Assembly: GCA_016209865.1 (NCBI GenBank)
Contig: JACQVL010000112.1
Coordinates: forward strand, 1-12,701
Length of the DNA stretch: 12,701 nt
Source of the DNA: Candidatus Latescibacterota bacterium
GTDB lineage: Bacteria > JAAXHH01 > JACQVL01
Reading direction: 5' to 3'
The position numbers and the translations under genes were made by a program. Position 1 is the first letter of the stretch. Each line of letters opens with the position of its first letter. Positions 1 to 7,081 of the stretch are shown one piece after another. Below the pieces are notes generated by a model, which was not told the origin of the DNA, searched no databases, and saw nothing but the letters and a program-made list of their open reading frames with translations.

Positions 1-1
1 G

Positions 2-346
2 GCGCCCTACAAAGACTTAAGATTCGATAACGCCTATACGTTCACGAAAGTGAACGACGTCTACTACTCTGGGACGATGCACGAGGAGAACCAGCCCTGC
101 CACCTCGTCATCACGAATGAGGATATCTGTAACACCCGGTGCAAAGAAGAGTACGGGAATCCCTGCCAGCACTTCTGTCCGGCGAACGTCTACGAGATGG
201 TGGCTCAGGACGACGGGGAGACCCGTCTCCAGCTCAACCCGACCAACTGCGTCCATTGCAAGACGTGCGACATCATCGACCCGTACCAGATCATCACCTG
301 GGTGACACCCGAAGGCGGCGGCGGACCGAATTATAAAAACTTGTAG
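2..346 (+). CDS. Electron transfer flavoprotein:ubiquinone oxidoreductase, C-terminal fragment
   Basis: This is the 3' end of a gene that begins left of the window; 114 residues are visible. In the family, ETF-QO passes electrons from reduced ETF through FAD and one [4Fe-4S] cluster to the quinone pool at the membrane. The visible part is the ferredoxin-like C-terminal domain. It has a Cys in a CPANVYE context at fragment residue 59, then CVHCKTCD (Cys 83, 86, 89), matching the four cluster ligands of the human enzyme in order and nearly in spacing. The tail [12 protein letters not shown] is the family's conserved ending. Extra cysteines ([13 protein letters not shown]) precede the CP motif. 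The FAD and quinone domains lie outside the window. Its TAG stop is also the start of the heptamer repeat element that follows. Confidence 0.93.
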   Translation, partial: APYKDLRFDNAYTFTKVNDVYYSGTMHEENQPCHLVITNEDICNTRCKEEYGNPCQHFCPANVYEMVAQDDGETRLQLNPTNCVHCKTCDIIDPYQIITWVTPEGGGGPNYKNL

Positions 347-447
347 GCAGTGGGCAGTCCCCGCACAGCCCCCCTGCCCCACCGGGCAGTAGGCAGTGGA
401 CGGGGGAACGGCTTCTACTGCCCATTGCCCACTGCCCACCTGCCCGG
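344..447. repeat. Heptamer inverted-repeat element A (unit GCAGTRG)
   Basis: The gap between ETF-QO and the PPK2 gene holds degenerate 7-nt tandem units. In the left part these are GCAGTGG and GCAGTCC at 347-360, and GCAGTAG and GCAGTGG at 386-399. In the right part the complementary units CTACTGC, CCATTGC and CCACTGC run 415-435, followed by CCACCTGCCCGG. Left and right parts are in opposite orientation and could fold into a long imperfect hairpin around a loop at about 400-414. The first unit overlaps the upstream TAG stop (344-346). No gene is supported here. Origin and function are unknown. Confidence 0.8.
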
Positions 448-473
448 TGAAGGGGCCAGGGGGAGAGGCTGCA

Positions 474-478
474 GGGAG
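474..478 (+). promoter_or_regulatory. Shine-Dalgarno that decides the PPK2 start
   Basis: GGGAG lies 7 nt upstream of a GTG at 486. The open frame runs back to a GTG at 396, but the extra 30 codons translate repeat element A and have no family resemblance. This site therefore favours the 486 start. Confidence 0.6.
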
Positions 479-485
479 CCACACC

Positions 486-1217
486 GTGCTCGAAACCCTC
501 GACCTGACGAAGAAGTTGGCGGATAAGAAAGAGTATGAAGAAGCCCTGAAGAAGTACCAGCTCCGGCTTCTGGAATGCTGGCAACGGATCAGGAAAAAAG
601 GCGTCCCCGTCCTCCTCGTCTTCGAAGGGTGGGATGCCGCCGGGAAGGGTGGGGCGATCAAGCGAGTGACCGACCCCCTCGACCCGCGCGGCTACCAGGT
701 CAGCCAGGTCGGCCCGCCGTCCCCGGATGAACTCGCCCATCACTACCTGCGCCGGTTCTGGATTCGGCTCCCCCGGCGCGGGCAGATCGTCCTGTTCGAC
801 CGGTCATGGTACGGGCGCGTCTTAGTCGAACGCGTGGAAAAGTTCGCCACGAAGGAGGAATGGAAACGCGCCTACGACGAGATCAACACGTTCGAGCGGA
901 TGCTCATCGACGGCGGGACTGTCCTGATGAAATTCTGGCTCCACATCAGCAAGGACGAGCAACTGCGCCGGCTGAAGGAACGGGAACAGAACCCGTACAA
1001 ACGATGGAAGATCACGGAGGATGATTGGCGCAACCGGAAGAAGTGGGGGAAGTACGAGGCGGCGGTCGAGGGCATGCTCGAACGGACGAACACCGACTAC
1101 GCGCCATGGACGCTCGTCGAGGGCAATTATAAATGGTACGCCCGGATCAAGGTCATCCGGACGATCACGGAGACGCTGGGCGAACGGCTGACGATGAAGT
1201 GGATGGACGAGACCTGA
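486..1217 (+). CDS. PPK2-family polyphosphate kinase / polyphosphate:nucleotide phosphotransferase
   Basis: A 243-residue cytoplasmic kinase that, by family, moves phosphate between polyphosphate and nucleotides. The P-loop reads GWDAAGKGG (residues 48-56) and the Walker B region LFDRSWYGR (103-111). The lid module PYKRWKITEDDW spans about 170-181, with a basic run just after it. The context RSWYGRVLVERV resembles class II (polyphosphate:AMP phosphotransferase-like) members more than class I or III. Many class II proteins are two-domain fusions, whereas this is one domain, so the exact acceptor (AMP, ADP or GDP) is uncertain. I chose GTG 486 for its Shine-Dalgarno; a GTG at 396 would add a repeat-encoded leader. 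A perfect hairpin follows the stop. Confidence 0.9.
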   Translation: MLETLDLTKKLADKKEYEEALKKYQLRLLECWQRIRKKGVPVLLVFEGWDAAGKGGAIKRVTDPLDPRGYQVSQVGPPSPDELAHHYLRRFWIRLPRRGQIVLFDRSWYGRVLVERVEKFATKEEWKRAYDEINTFERMLIDGGTVLMKFWLHISKDEQLRRLKEREQNPYKRWKITEDDWRNRKKWGKYEAAVEGMLERTNTDYAPWTLVEGNYKWYARIKVIRTITETLGERLTMKWMDET

Positions 1218-1221
1218 GTCC

Positions 1222-1244
1222 GCCCGCCCATCGAATGGGCGGGC
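1222..1244 (+). terminator. Hairpin after PPK2, probable terminator
   Basis: A perfect 10-bp GC-rich stem (GCCCGCCCAT at 1222-1231 with ATGGGCGGGC at 1235-1244) and a 3-nt CGA loop begin 4 nt after the PPK2 stop. No T-tract follows, so intrinsic termination is not certain; it may act as an mRNA 3'-end stabiliser. Confidence 0.55.
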
Positions 1245-1255
1245 TGATCGTACCA

Positions 1256-1270
1256 AGCCCTTGCGGGGCT
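1256..1270 (+). terminator. Second small hairpin before the M28 peptidase gene
   Basis: AGCCC (1256-1260) pairs with GGGCT (1266-1270) around a 5-nt loop, and a pyrimidine-rich stretch (CCGCTCTTTCT) follows. It is weak alone but lies 12 nt after the stronger hairpin in the only gap between two plus-strand genes. Confidence 0.3.
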
Positions 1271-1292
1271 CCGCTCTTTCTGACGGAATCTT

Positions 1293-2849
1293 ATGCGACA
1301 CACCATCCGTATCCTTGCGCTTACAGTACTGCTCCCGCTCGTCGCCTGTCGCACGGATGAACAGCATCCGTACAGCCAGGCCGGGATTACCGGGCAGGAA
1401 CTCCTGTATCACATCCGGTACCTGGCCTCTGATGAGCTGGGCGGGCGGCTGTCCGGGACGCCGGGCGCAGACCAGGCGGCGCAGTACATCGCACGGGAAT
1501 TCCAGCGGTACGGCCTCCGGCCGGCCGGGGATGATGGGGAATGGCGGCAATCGTTCGACTTCGTCGCAGGACTGAAGGTCGGCGCACACAACCACCTCAC
1601 CGTGACGGCCGGCACGCAGACGACGTACACCGCCGGGACCGACTACCTGCCCCTCGCGTTCTCGTCGACCGACACGGCGGACGGGTCGGTCGTCTTCGCC
1701 GGGTACGGCATCGTCGCGCCGGAGATGGGGTATGACGATTATCAGGACATCGACGTGAAGGGGAAGATCGTCCTCGTCCTCCGGTACGGCCCGGACGGGA
1801 CGAGCCAGCGTGGGGAGTTCGGGCGGTACATCACGCTGCGAAATAAAGCAGTGACCGCACGGATGAGAGGGGCCGCCGGTCTGCTGATCGTCACCGGCCC
1901 GGAGAGCACGGAGGCGGACGCCCTCGTCCCACTCCGGCAGGACCCGCTCTTCACCAGGGCGGGACTCCCGGCGGCGAGCATCTCGCCGAACGTGGCAGCC
2001 GAGATCCTCAGTGCGGCTGGGATGACCCTCCAGGACATCCAGCGTCACATCAACCAGGAACGGCGCGGGGCGCCGTTCGCCATCCCCTCCATGCGCGTGA
2101 CCCTCTGGACGGATATCGTCAAGGAGTGGCAACAGACGGCCAACGTCGTAGGACTCCTGCAAGGGACAGAGAAGGCACAGCAAGGCCAGGTGATCGTCAT
2201 CGGCGCGCACTACGATCACTTAGGCCTGGGCGGCCCCAGCTCGCTCGCGCCCCGGGACGGCGCGATCCATCACGGCGCGGACGACAACGCCTCCGGGACG
2301 GCCGGCCTCCTCGAACTCGCGCAGGTGTTCGCCGCCCACCGGAAGGGACTGAAACGAAGCCTGCTCTTCATCGCCTTCTCCGGTGAAGAGGAAGGTTTGC
2401 TCGGGTCGGCTCACTACGTCAAGCATCCGTCGATTCCTCTGGCAAAGACCGTCGCCATGATCAACTTAGACATGATCGGCCGGCAGCGGGGACGGACGCT
2501 GATCGTGCACGGGACGGGCACCGCGACGCAGTGGCAGGACCTGCTGAACCGGCTCAATCAGTCAGCGTTTGAGCTGCAGTTCAAGGCCGACGGGTACGGG
2601 CCGAGCGACCACACGTCGTTCTACAATCAGGATGTTCCGGTGTTGTTCTTCTATACCGGGACGCACGAGGATTATCACAAGCCGTCCGACACGCCGGAGA
2701 AGATCAACGTCCAGGGAGAACAGGGAATCGTCGAATACGTCTACCGGGTCGTGAGTGAGATCGACCGGCTTCCCGACCCTCCGGCGTTCGTACGCGTCCG
2801 GACGGGCGAATCCCCCGCCGGGACCGGCAGCGGGTCTCGGTCACCATAA
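1293..2849 (+). CDS. Lipoprotein M28-family metallopeptidase with PA-like insertion
   Basis: A 518-residue exported di-zinc aminopeptidase-type enzyme. Residues 1-18 form a lipoprotein signal ending in LVA with Cys19, so it should be lipid-anchored to an envelope membrane. Residues about 115-230 (VVFAGYGIVAPE, VKGKIVLVLRYG, GAAGLLIV) look like a protease-associated domain. The M28 core is complete. It has AHYDH (His306), HHGADDNASG (Asp330/331, bridging), SGEEEG (Glu365 general base, Glu366 zinc), NLDMIG (Asp393), and EDYHKPSDT (His462). Substrate is unknown, but peptide scavenging is typical for the family. The Shine-Dalgarno is weak (CGGAAT region), but the ATG directly precedes the signal peptide. 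It stands alone between a hairpin and repeat element B. Confidence 0.93.
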   Translation: MRHTIRILALTVLLPLVACRTDEQHPYSQAGITGQELLYHIRYLASDELGGRLSGTPGADQAAQYIAREFQRYGLRPAGDDGEWRQSFDFVAGLKVGAHNHLTVTAGTQTTYTAGTDYLPLAFSSTDTADGSVVFAGYGIVAPEMGYDDYQDIDVKGKIVLVLRYGPDGTSQRGEFGRYITLRNKAVTARMRGAAGLLIVTGPESTEADALVPLRQDPLFTRAGLPAASISPNVAAEILSAAGMTLQDIQRHINQERRGAPFAIPSMRVTLWTDIVKEWQQTANVVGLLQGTEKAQQGQVIVIGAHYDHLGLGGPSSLAPRDGAIHHGADDNASGTAGLLELAQVFAAHRKGLKRSLLFIAFSGEEEGLLGSAHYVKHPSIPLAKTVAMINLDMIGRQRGRTLIVHGTGTATQWQDLLNRLNQSAFELQFKADGYGPSDHTSFYNQDVPVLFFYTGTHEDYHKPSDTPEKINVQGEQGIVEYVYRVVSEIDRLPDPPAFVRVRTGESPAGTGSGSRSP

Positions 2850-2854
2850 CATAG

Positions 2855-2941
2855 GAACGATGAACGCGGAATGATGAACGATGAAGAAAAGGCCTTTCTC
2901 ACGAGGGTTTCTTCGTTTTCATTCATCATTCATTATTCATA
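2855..2941. repeat. Heptamer inverted-repeat element B (unit GAAYGAT)
   Basis: Five 7-nt units run 2855-2889 (GAACGAT, GAACGCG, GAATGAT, GAACGAT, GAAGAAA). They are mirrored by ATTCATC, ATTCATT and ATTCATA at 2921-2941. GAATGATGAA (2869-2878) pairs with TTCATCATTC (2922-2931), and the inner GAAGAAA (2883-2889) can pair with TTTCTTC (2908-2914), giving an imperfect hairpin. The element starts 6 nt after the M28 peptidase stop and ends against the Rieske gene's ribosome site. It is open in the Rieske frame, so gene finders may extend that protein into it. Confidence 0.8.
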
Positions 2942-2942
2942 C

Positions 2943-2949
2943 AAGGAGG
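2943..2949 (+). promoter_or_regulatory. Shine-Dalgarno of the Rieske ferredoxin gene
   Basis: AAGGAGG is followed after 8 nt by ATG 2958. This fixes the start there rather than at the ATG at 2871, which lies inside repeat element B and would add 29 non-homologous residues. Confidence 0.8.
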
Positions 2950-2957
2950 CAGACTCG

Positions 2958-3266
2958 ATGGGGCAATACGTCAAAGCAGCGACGACCGATGAACTGCAGG
3001 CAGGACAGGGGAAATTAGTGGAGATAGAAGGGAAGGAAATCGCGCTGTTTCACGTCGACGGCCAGTACTACGCGATCGAGAATACGTGCACGCATCAGGG
3101 CGGCCCGCTGTGCGAGGGGGAATTGGAGGGCACGGAAGTGATGTGCCCGTGGCACGGCGCCCGGTTCGACGTCACCAGCGGCGCGGTCCTGTCCCCGCCA
3201 GCCTACATGGGGGTGACCAGTTTCCCGGTCCGGGTCTCGGCATCGGATATTGAGATAGAGGTATAA
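2958..3266 (+). CDS. Rieske-type [2Fe-2S] ferredoxin (small, soluble)
   Basis: A 102-residue cytoplasmic Rieske protein with the ligand pattern C-x-H-x16-C-x2-H: CTH at Cys44/His46 and CPWH at Cys63/His66. GQYYAIENTCTHQGGPL and CPWHGARFDV are close to the dioxygenase-ferredoxin/NirD-like family. No signal peptide or transmembrane segment is present, so it is not the quinol-oxidase (bc1) type. Such proteins carry electrons to an oxygenase or are the small subunit of a reductase, but no oxygenase or reductase lies nearby, so its partner is unknown. A strong AAGGAGG 8 nt upstream supports this start. The gene converges with the metal transporter gene. Confidence 0.92.
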   Translation: MGQYVKAATTDELQAGQGKLVEIEGKEIALFHVDGQYYAIENTCTHQGGPLCEGELEGTEVMCPWHGARFDVTSGAVLSPPAYMGVTSFPVRVSASDIEIEV

Positions 3267-3292
3267 ACGGCACGTTCCACCACGGTGTCCAT

Positions 3293-3360
3293 GTAGGGGC
3301 GAAACATTCGCTGATCAGAACGAGCACCTTCAAAGCCATAGGCGAATGCTTCGCCCCTAC
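3293..3360. repeat. Inverted repeat between convergent genes (GTAGGGGCGA family), possible bidirectional terminator
   Basis: The left arm GTAGGGGCGAAACATTCGC (3293-3311) and the right arm GCGAATGCTTCGCCCCTAC (3342-3360) are complementary over 19 positions with a single mismatch. The loop is 30 nt. The element fills most of the gap between the Rieske stop (3266) and the transporter stop (3363-3365). A perfect 10-nt palindrome, TGTTATAACA (3361-3370), abuts it. The first ten bases of the arm recur at the end of the DUF4331 gene. The position suggests a shared 3'-end structure. Confidence 0.75.
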
Positions 3361-3362
3361 TG

Positions 3363-5588
3363 TTATAACAACATTCCCCCGATCTGCCACGCCAGAAACA
3401 GACCAAACCCCACGCTGAACACCCCCGCCAGCGCCCGGACTGTCATGTTCAGCCGGCTGAACCGTTGCGCGGTCATCGCAAACGGCAGGCCGACGAGCGT
3501 GCTCATCACCAGCATCCCGCCGATCGACCCGATTCCGAACACCCCGATGTAGATCAGCGCGAGGGTGCGCGACGGGATGGTGACGAGGACGAGCAGCATC
3601 AACGCCGCGCTCCCCGCTAACCCGTGCACCATGCCGATGAAGAACGGCTTCGTCCCCAGCCGGACCGGATGATGGGAGTGCGCGTCCGTCCCCGCCGTCC
3701 CCTCGTGCAGGTGCGGATGGACGTGCCAGTGCGCCCCGTGTTCGTGAGAATGGACGTGGAGGGTGGCCCCGCGAATGAGCTTCCGGATCAGATCCACGCC
3801 CAACACGACGAGCATCACTGCAACCGCGAACTCTAACGCGAGGGCGAGCCGATCCGGAATCCGCAGGTTCAACGCGACGACGACCAGACCGACCACCAGC
3901 AATGCCGCCGTATGCCCCAGTCCCCAGAGCGCCCCGACGAGGGATGATCCGAACACCCCCTTCCGCTCGCTCACGATCGTCGTGACGGCCACTAAGTGAT
4001 CTGCGTCGAGCGCGTGCTTCAGGCCCAGGACGAAGCCGAGGCCGAGGGTCGACCCGATGGCGGTGTGGGTGAGGCCGTCGAACACCGCCTGCGCGTTGAG
4101 CACTCCCGCCTGGACGAGGCCCTGCCCGACGATGAACAGTCCGGCGATCGAGATGACTCCAGCGCTCACGACGGGCAGTCCGCTCACGACCGGATGACGC
4201 ATGCTCATTCCGTCGAACACCCGCCGCGCGCGGACCATCACCAGCCCGATCCCGGTCAGCACCCCCGCCAGGCCGAGGCTGAACGCGACGATCAACAGCA
4301 GGCCGAAGCCGACACGATGCATGGCGATCGCGCCCAACAGGACGACGAGCGCGGATGGACACGGCAACAGTCCGCCCGACACACCCAGGGCGAGCAGGCT
4401 GCGCCAGGTCACCGGCCGGCCGTCCGCGCCGGGCGGCAGATGCGAATGTCCGTGATCATGGACATGATCGTGGTCATCGTGTGTGTGATGATGATGGTCA
4501 TGATCCTGTCCGAACAGGTTCCGCAGCCGGCTGAAGAAGAGCGAGACGCCGAGGACGGCAACGATCACACCCGACGCCACACTCAGCCACGGGTACAGCC
4601 GTTCCGGGAGGATGAATTCAGACGCGTACAGCGTGATCAGGCCGAGCGCAAACACACCCGACGTGTGCGTGGCGGTGACCGTCAGCCCCAAGAACAGCGC
4701 ATGGGTGGCCGTCCCGCGCGCGCCGACGAGGTACGCGCCGACGATCGTCTTGCCGTGACCGGGGGAGAGGGCGTGCAACGCCCCCAGGCCGCAGGCGACG
4801 AGGAGCGCCCACAGGATGAAGCGCGGGCTGAGTTTCCGCGCGGAGACCAGGTCGGCGAACGTGTCCTTCGACCGCTCCGCCGCCCGCTGGCCGAGCGACC
4901 CGATCCCACTCCACCCTCCGTTCTCCGCTCCGAACACGAACGCCACTCGGGCAGTCCGCACGTTCAGCGGGCTCGACAGCATGTCCTGAGGATACCGCCG
5001 CAGCTCGTCACTCTCGTCCCGGTCGGGCACGGTCGAGGTTTGAATCGTCACCCCCGGCATCGCCTGGACGACGATCTCCCGCCAGCCGAGCCGGTCGGGC
5101 TCGTTCTCGTCCCGGTACTCCACCTCATGCCCCGCCGTCGCGGGTTTTCCTGACGCCGAACCCGGCACGAGCGCCTCGAACACGACCCGCATCCGCAGGG
5201 TCAACAGTCCTCCCTGGCCGGGCGGAAACTCGATCTGGCGCGACCGCATCATCAGTTGAACAGGCTGCTGATCGGCCCAGAGACGGAGTCCCTGTTGAAC
5301 CTCATCCACCTTGACGGTCAAGAACAAGGTCTTCTCGTCCTCACTCGTCACCCCGTTCTCGTCTGTGTCCATCCCCTGGAGTGCCTGGAACGTCGGAATC
5401 TCCGCCATGTCGACGATGTACACGAGACGGATCGTCCCGCCCGACTGGCCGGCCGCCGGGCCGGAGAGTTCGAGCCGGCTGTACAGGTTGACGGTGAAAT
5501 TGCCGAGCGGGTGGGTGAAGGCGGGGCGTGGAATGATGAGCAAGCAGGAGAGAAGACAGCAGAGGGGGAAAGACCGAACGAGACGCAT
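3363..5588 (-). CDS. Metal (Ni/Co-type) transporter: periplasmic domain + NicO/RcnA-like half + NiCoT/UreH-like half
   Basis: A 741-residue membrane protein. Residues 1-25 are a signal peptide, with mature start near HPLGNFTVN. Residues 26-255 form a periplasmic beta-rich domain with an EF-hand-like loop (Asp74, Asp76, Asn78, Gly79, Ser82, Glu85). The NicO-like half (about 256-455) carries HALSPGHGK at 272-280 and a His/Asp-rich loop at 362-383. The second half (about 465-741) carries HALDADH at 525-531, the HX4DH signature of nickel/cobalt permeases. It also has GLGHT at 556-560, a second His-rich loop at 611-640 and GMVHGLAGS at 652-660. By family it moves Ni or Co; direction is unknown because RcnA exports and NiCoT imports. 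A GAGGAAG 9 nt upstream of the ATG lies inside the preceding TPR gene, 6 nt away, so they are one operon. I see no break, so this looks like a real fusion. Confidence 0.87.
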   Translation of the reverse strand: MRLVRSFPLCCLLSCLLIIPRPAFTHPLGNFTVNLYSRLELSGPAAGQSGGTIRLVYIVDMAEIPTFQALQGMDTDENGVTSEDEKTLFLTVKVDEVQQGLRLWADQQPVQLMMRSRQIEFPPGQGGLLTLRMRVVFEALVPGSASGKPATAGHEVEYRDENEPDRLGWREIVVQAMPGVTIQTSTVPDRDESDELRRYPQDMLSSPLNVRTARVAFVFGAENGGWSGIGSLGQRAAERSKDTFADLVSARKLSPRFILWALLVACGLGALHALSPGHGKTIVGAYLVGARGTATHALFLGLTVTATHTSGVFALGLITLYASEFILPERLYPWLSVASGVIVAVLGVSLFFSRLRNLFGQDHDHHHHTHDDHDHVHDHGHSHLPPGADGRPVTWRSLLALGVSGGLLPCPSALVVLLGAIAMHRVGFGLLLIVAFSLGLAGVLTGIGLVMVRARRVFDGMSMRHPVVSGLPVVSAGVISIAGLFIVGQGLVQAGVLNAQAVFDGLTHTAIGSTLGLGFVLGLKHALDADHLVAVTTIVSERKGVFGSSLVGALWGLGHTAALLVVGLVVVALNLRIPDRLALALEFAVAVMLVVLGVDLIRKLIRGATLHVHSHEHGAHWHVHPHLHEGTAGTDAHSHHPVRLGTKPFFIGMVHGLAGSAALMLLVLVTIPSRTLALIYIGVFGIGSIGGMLVMSTLVGLPFAMTAQRFSRLNMTVRALAGVFSVGFGLFLAWQIGGMLL

Positions 5589-5594
5589 GAGAGA

Positions 5595-6959
5595 TTACTT
5601 CCTCAGGCTGACAGACGACTTGGAACGTCCGCGGAGCCGTGCAAGCGTCCGGCCGGCAGTGTCGGCGTGCCGGACCGAGAACTGAGGGTTGATCGACAGG
5701 CACTGATCGAGGTACATCCGGGCCTGCTCGACGTCGCCCAATCGCTCACAGATCATCCCCGCATGGAACAGGAGGAGCGCGTCCTTCGTGCCCAGCCGGA
5801 GGGCTTTCCGTGAGGCGTCGAGGGCTTCACGCGGCTGGCCTGATTTGTACAGCGTCCAGGCCAGGACGTCGGCGGCGTAGATGCTCGGCCTCTGTGCCAT
5901 CGCCCGGCGCGCGCGGGCGACCGCCTCCGGGAGCCGGGACTGATGGTCGGCGTCGAACAACGCCATCTCCATGTCCATCTCGACCCCGTTCGCCCGGTAG
6001 AGCTGTTCCATCGCCCGGACGAGTTCATACTGCTGTGCGGCTTTAGCGGTCTGTCCAGCGGCCTGATAGACATCGCCGAGAGCAATCACGTATTCCGGCA
6101 GCGGGACGGACTCGACGGCTTTCGTGTACAGGATGATCGCCCCTTCGTAGTCTTTCCGGGCGGCCAGCACCCGGGCCAGGCCGGCCAGGGCGTGCACGTA
6201 GTTGGGCAGGGTCGCGACCGCCTGCTGGTACTCCGCCACCGCCTCATCGAGCTGTCCGGAATTAAAATAGAGGTGGCCGAGTTGTACCCGGCACCACTGG
6301 GTATTCTCGGCGGCCGGGCCTCCGGCGGCGACCGCGCTCTTCATCGCCTGGATAGCCCCCTCGACATCCCCGAACAACTCGCGGACGTGTGAGACCCGCG
6401 AGTACGAACTCAGGTCAGGCCGCAGGTTGACCATCCGCTGGATCGTCTCGGCCGCGTTCGGGTACTCGCCCAGTTCGACGTACGCGTCCCCGATCACCCC
6501 GTACGCGCGCGCTGAATACAGGTTCATTTTTTGTGCGCGCTGGCCCCAGTCGAGCGCCTCTCGGAACTGGTGCCGGGCTAAACACAACGTCCCCATCACG
6601 CTCATCGCGTCGTCGCGCTGTGGCTGGAGGTCGAGGGCCTTGCGGAGGACGCCTTCCGCCTTCGTGTAGTACGTCGGATCGCCCGTCTCCCGCGCCTTCT
6701 GGAGGTACACGTCCCCCAACTGCACGAGCGCCTGGGCGTCGGTCGACTTGATGCGGAGCCGTTCCTGGAGGGCGTTGATGAGTTTGTCCGTCGATGACCA
6801 CGCCGCTCCACGGGTCACGCGGCTGAACAGCTTCTCGACGAGCGGGTTCGTCCTCGCCTGCTGGCGGACACGTTCTCTCGCCCATCGAAGCCCCAGCGCT
6901 CCTCCAATTAATACCCCGATGACCGCGCACACAAGAGTAATTCTGTTTCGTCGGCTCAT
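5595..6959 (-). CDS. Membrane-anchored TPR protein
   Basis: A 454-residue protein with one N-terminal membrane segment (residues about 7-24, after MSRRNR). The remainder is tetratricopeptide repeats from about residue 73 to 430. The clearest helical pairs are near 116-183 (AMSVMGTLCLARHQFREAL; AYGVIGDAYVELGEYPNAA), 223-290 (VQLGHLYFNSGQLDEAVAEY; ALAGLARVLAARKDYEGAI) and 364-430. TPR proteins act as protein-protein scaffolds and no enzymatic motif is visible. The positively charged start suggests N-in, C-out topology, with the repeats on the periplasmic side. It lies between the DUF4331 gene (118 nt) and the transporter gene (6 nt), so a role in assembling or presenting those proteins is plausible but inferred. 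The ribosome site is weak. Confidence 0.88.
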   Translation of the reverse strand: MSRRNRITLVCAVIGVLIGGALGLRWARERVRQQARTNPLVEKLFSRVTRGAAWSSTDKLINALQERLRIKSTDAQALVQLGDVYLQKARETGDPTYYTKAEGVLRKALDLQPQRDDAMSVMGTLCLARHQFREALDWGQRAQKMNLYSARAYGVIGDAYVELGEYPNAAETIQRMVNLRPDLSSYSRVSHVRELFGDVEGAIQAMKSAVAAGGPAAENTQWCRVQLGHLYFNSGQLDEAVAEYQQAVATLPNYVHALAGLARVLAARKDYEGAIILYTKAVESVPLPEYVIALGDVYQAAGQTAKAAQQYELVRAMEQLYRANGVEMDMEMALFDADHQSRLPEAVARARRAMAQRPSIYAADVLAWTLYKSGQPREALDASRKALRLGTKDALLLFHAGMICERLGDVEQARMYLDQCLSINPQFSVRHADTAGRTLARLRGRSKSSVSLRK

Positions 6960-6995
6960 AGATGTTCTCGACGGCGTAGAAAACCGTCTGACATG

Positions 6996-7030
6996 ACAGT
7001 GGCTGCGAGCCTCTCACCCGCAGCCACTGT
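6996..7030. terminator. 12-bp perfect hairpin between DUF4331 and TPR genes
   Basis: ACAGTGGCTGCG (6996-7007) pairs perfectly with CGCAGCCACTGT (7019-7030) around an 11-nt loop. On the minus strand it follows the DUF4331 stop and a second hairpin, ahead of the TPR gene start at 6959. There is no clear T-tract, so it may be a weak terminator or a transcript processing or stabilising structure that tunes expression between the genes. Confidence 0.5.
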
Positions 7031-7055
7031 GTCTCTCCCCTTTTCGCCCCGATGC

Positions 7056-7081
7056 GGGCGACCACAGAGGGTCGCCCCTAC
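7056..7081 (-). terminator. Hairpin on the DUF4331 stop codon (GTAGGGGCGA family)
   Basis: GGGCGACC (7056-7063) pairs with GGTCGCCC (7070-7077) around a 6-nt loop. Read on the minus strand, the element starts GTAGGGGCGACC, and that TAG (7080-7078) is the stop codon of the DUF4331 gene. Its first ten bases match the arm of the inverted repeat at 3293-3360. Likely a 3'-end structure derived from a dispersed repeat. Confidence 0.55.

Noticed and set aside
396-485. N-terminal 30 codons of the longer PPK2 frame as a possible leader domain
   Set aside because: They translate repeat element A and have no family similarity; a ribosome site supports GTG 486.
822-2219. 465-codon open frame on the minus strand antisense to PPK2 and the M28 peptidase
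   Set aside because: It lies opposite two clearly homologous plus-strand genes, its translation is Arg/Pro/Asp-rich without any motif, and it spans the gap between them. It is a GC-rich shadow frame.
3996-5153. 385-codon plus-strand open frame opposite the metal transporter
   Set aside because: The composition (Arg, Gln, Asp and Pro runs) mirrors the transporter's codons, with no signal, domain or ribosome site. It is a shadow frame.
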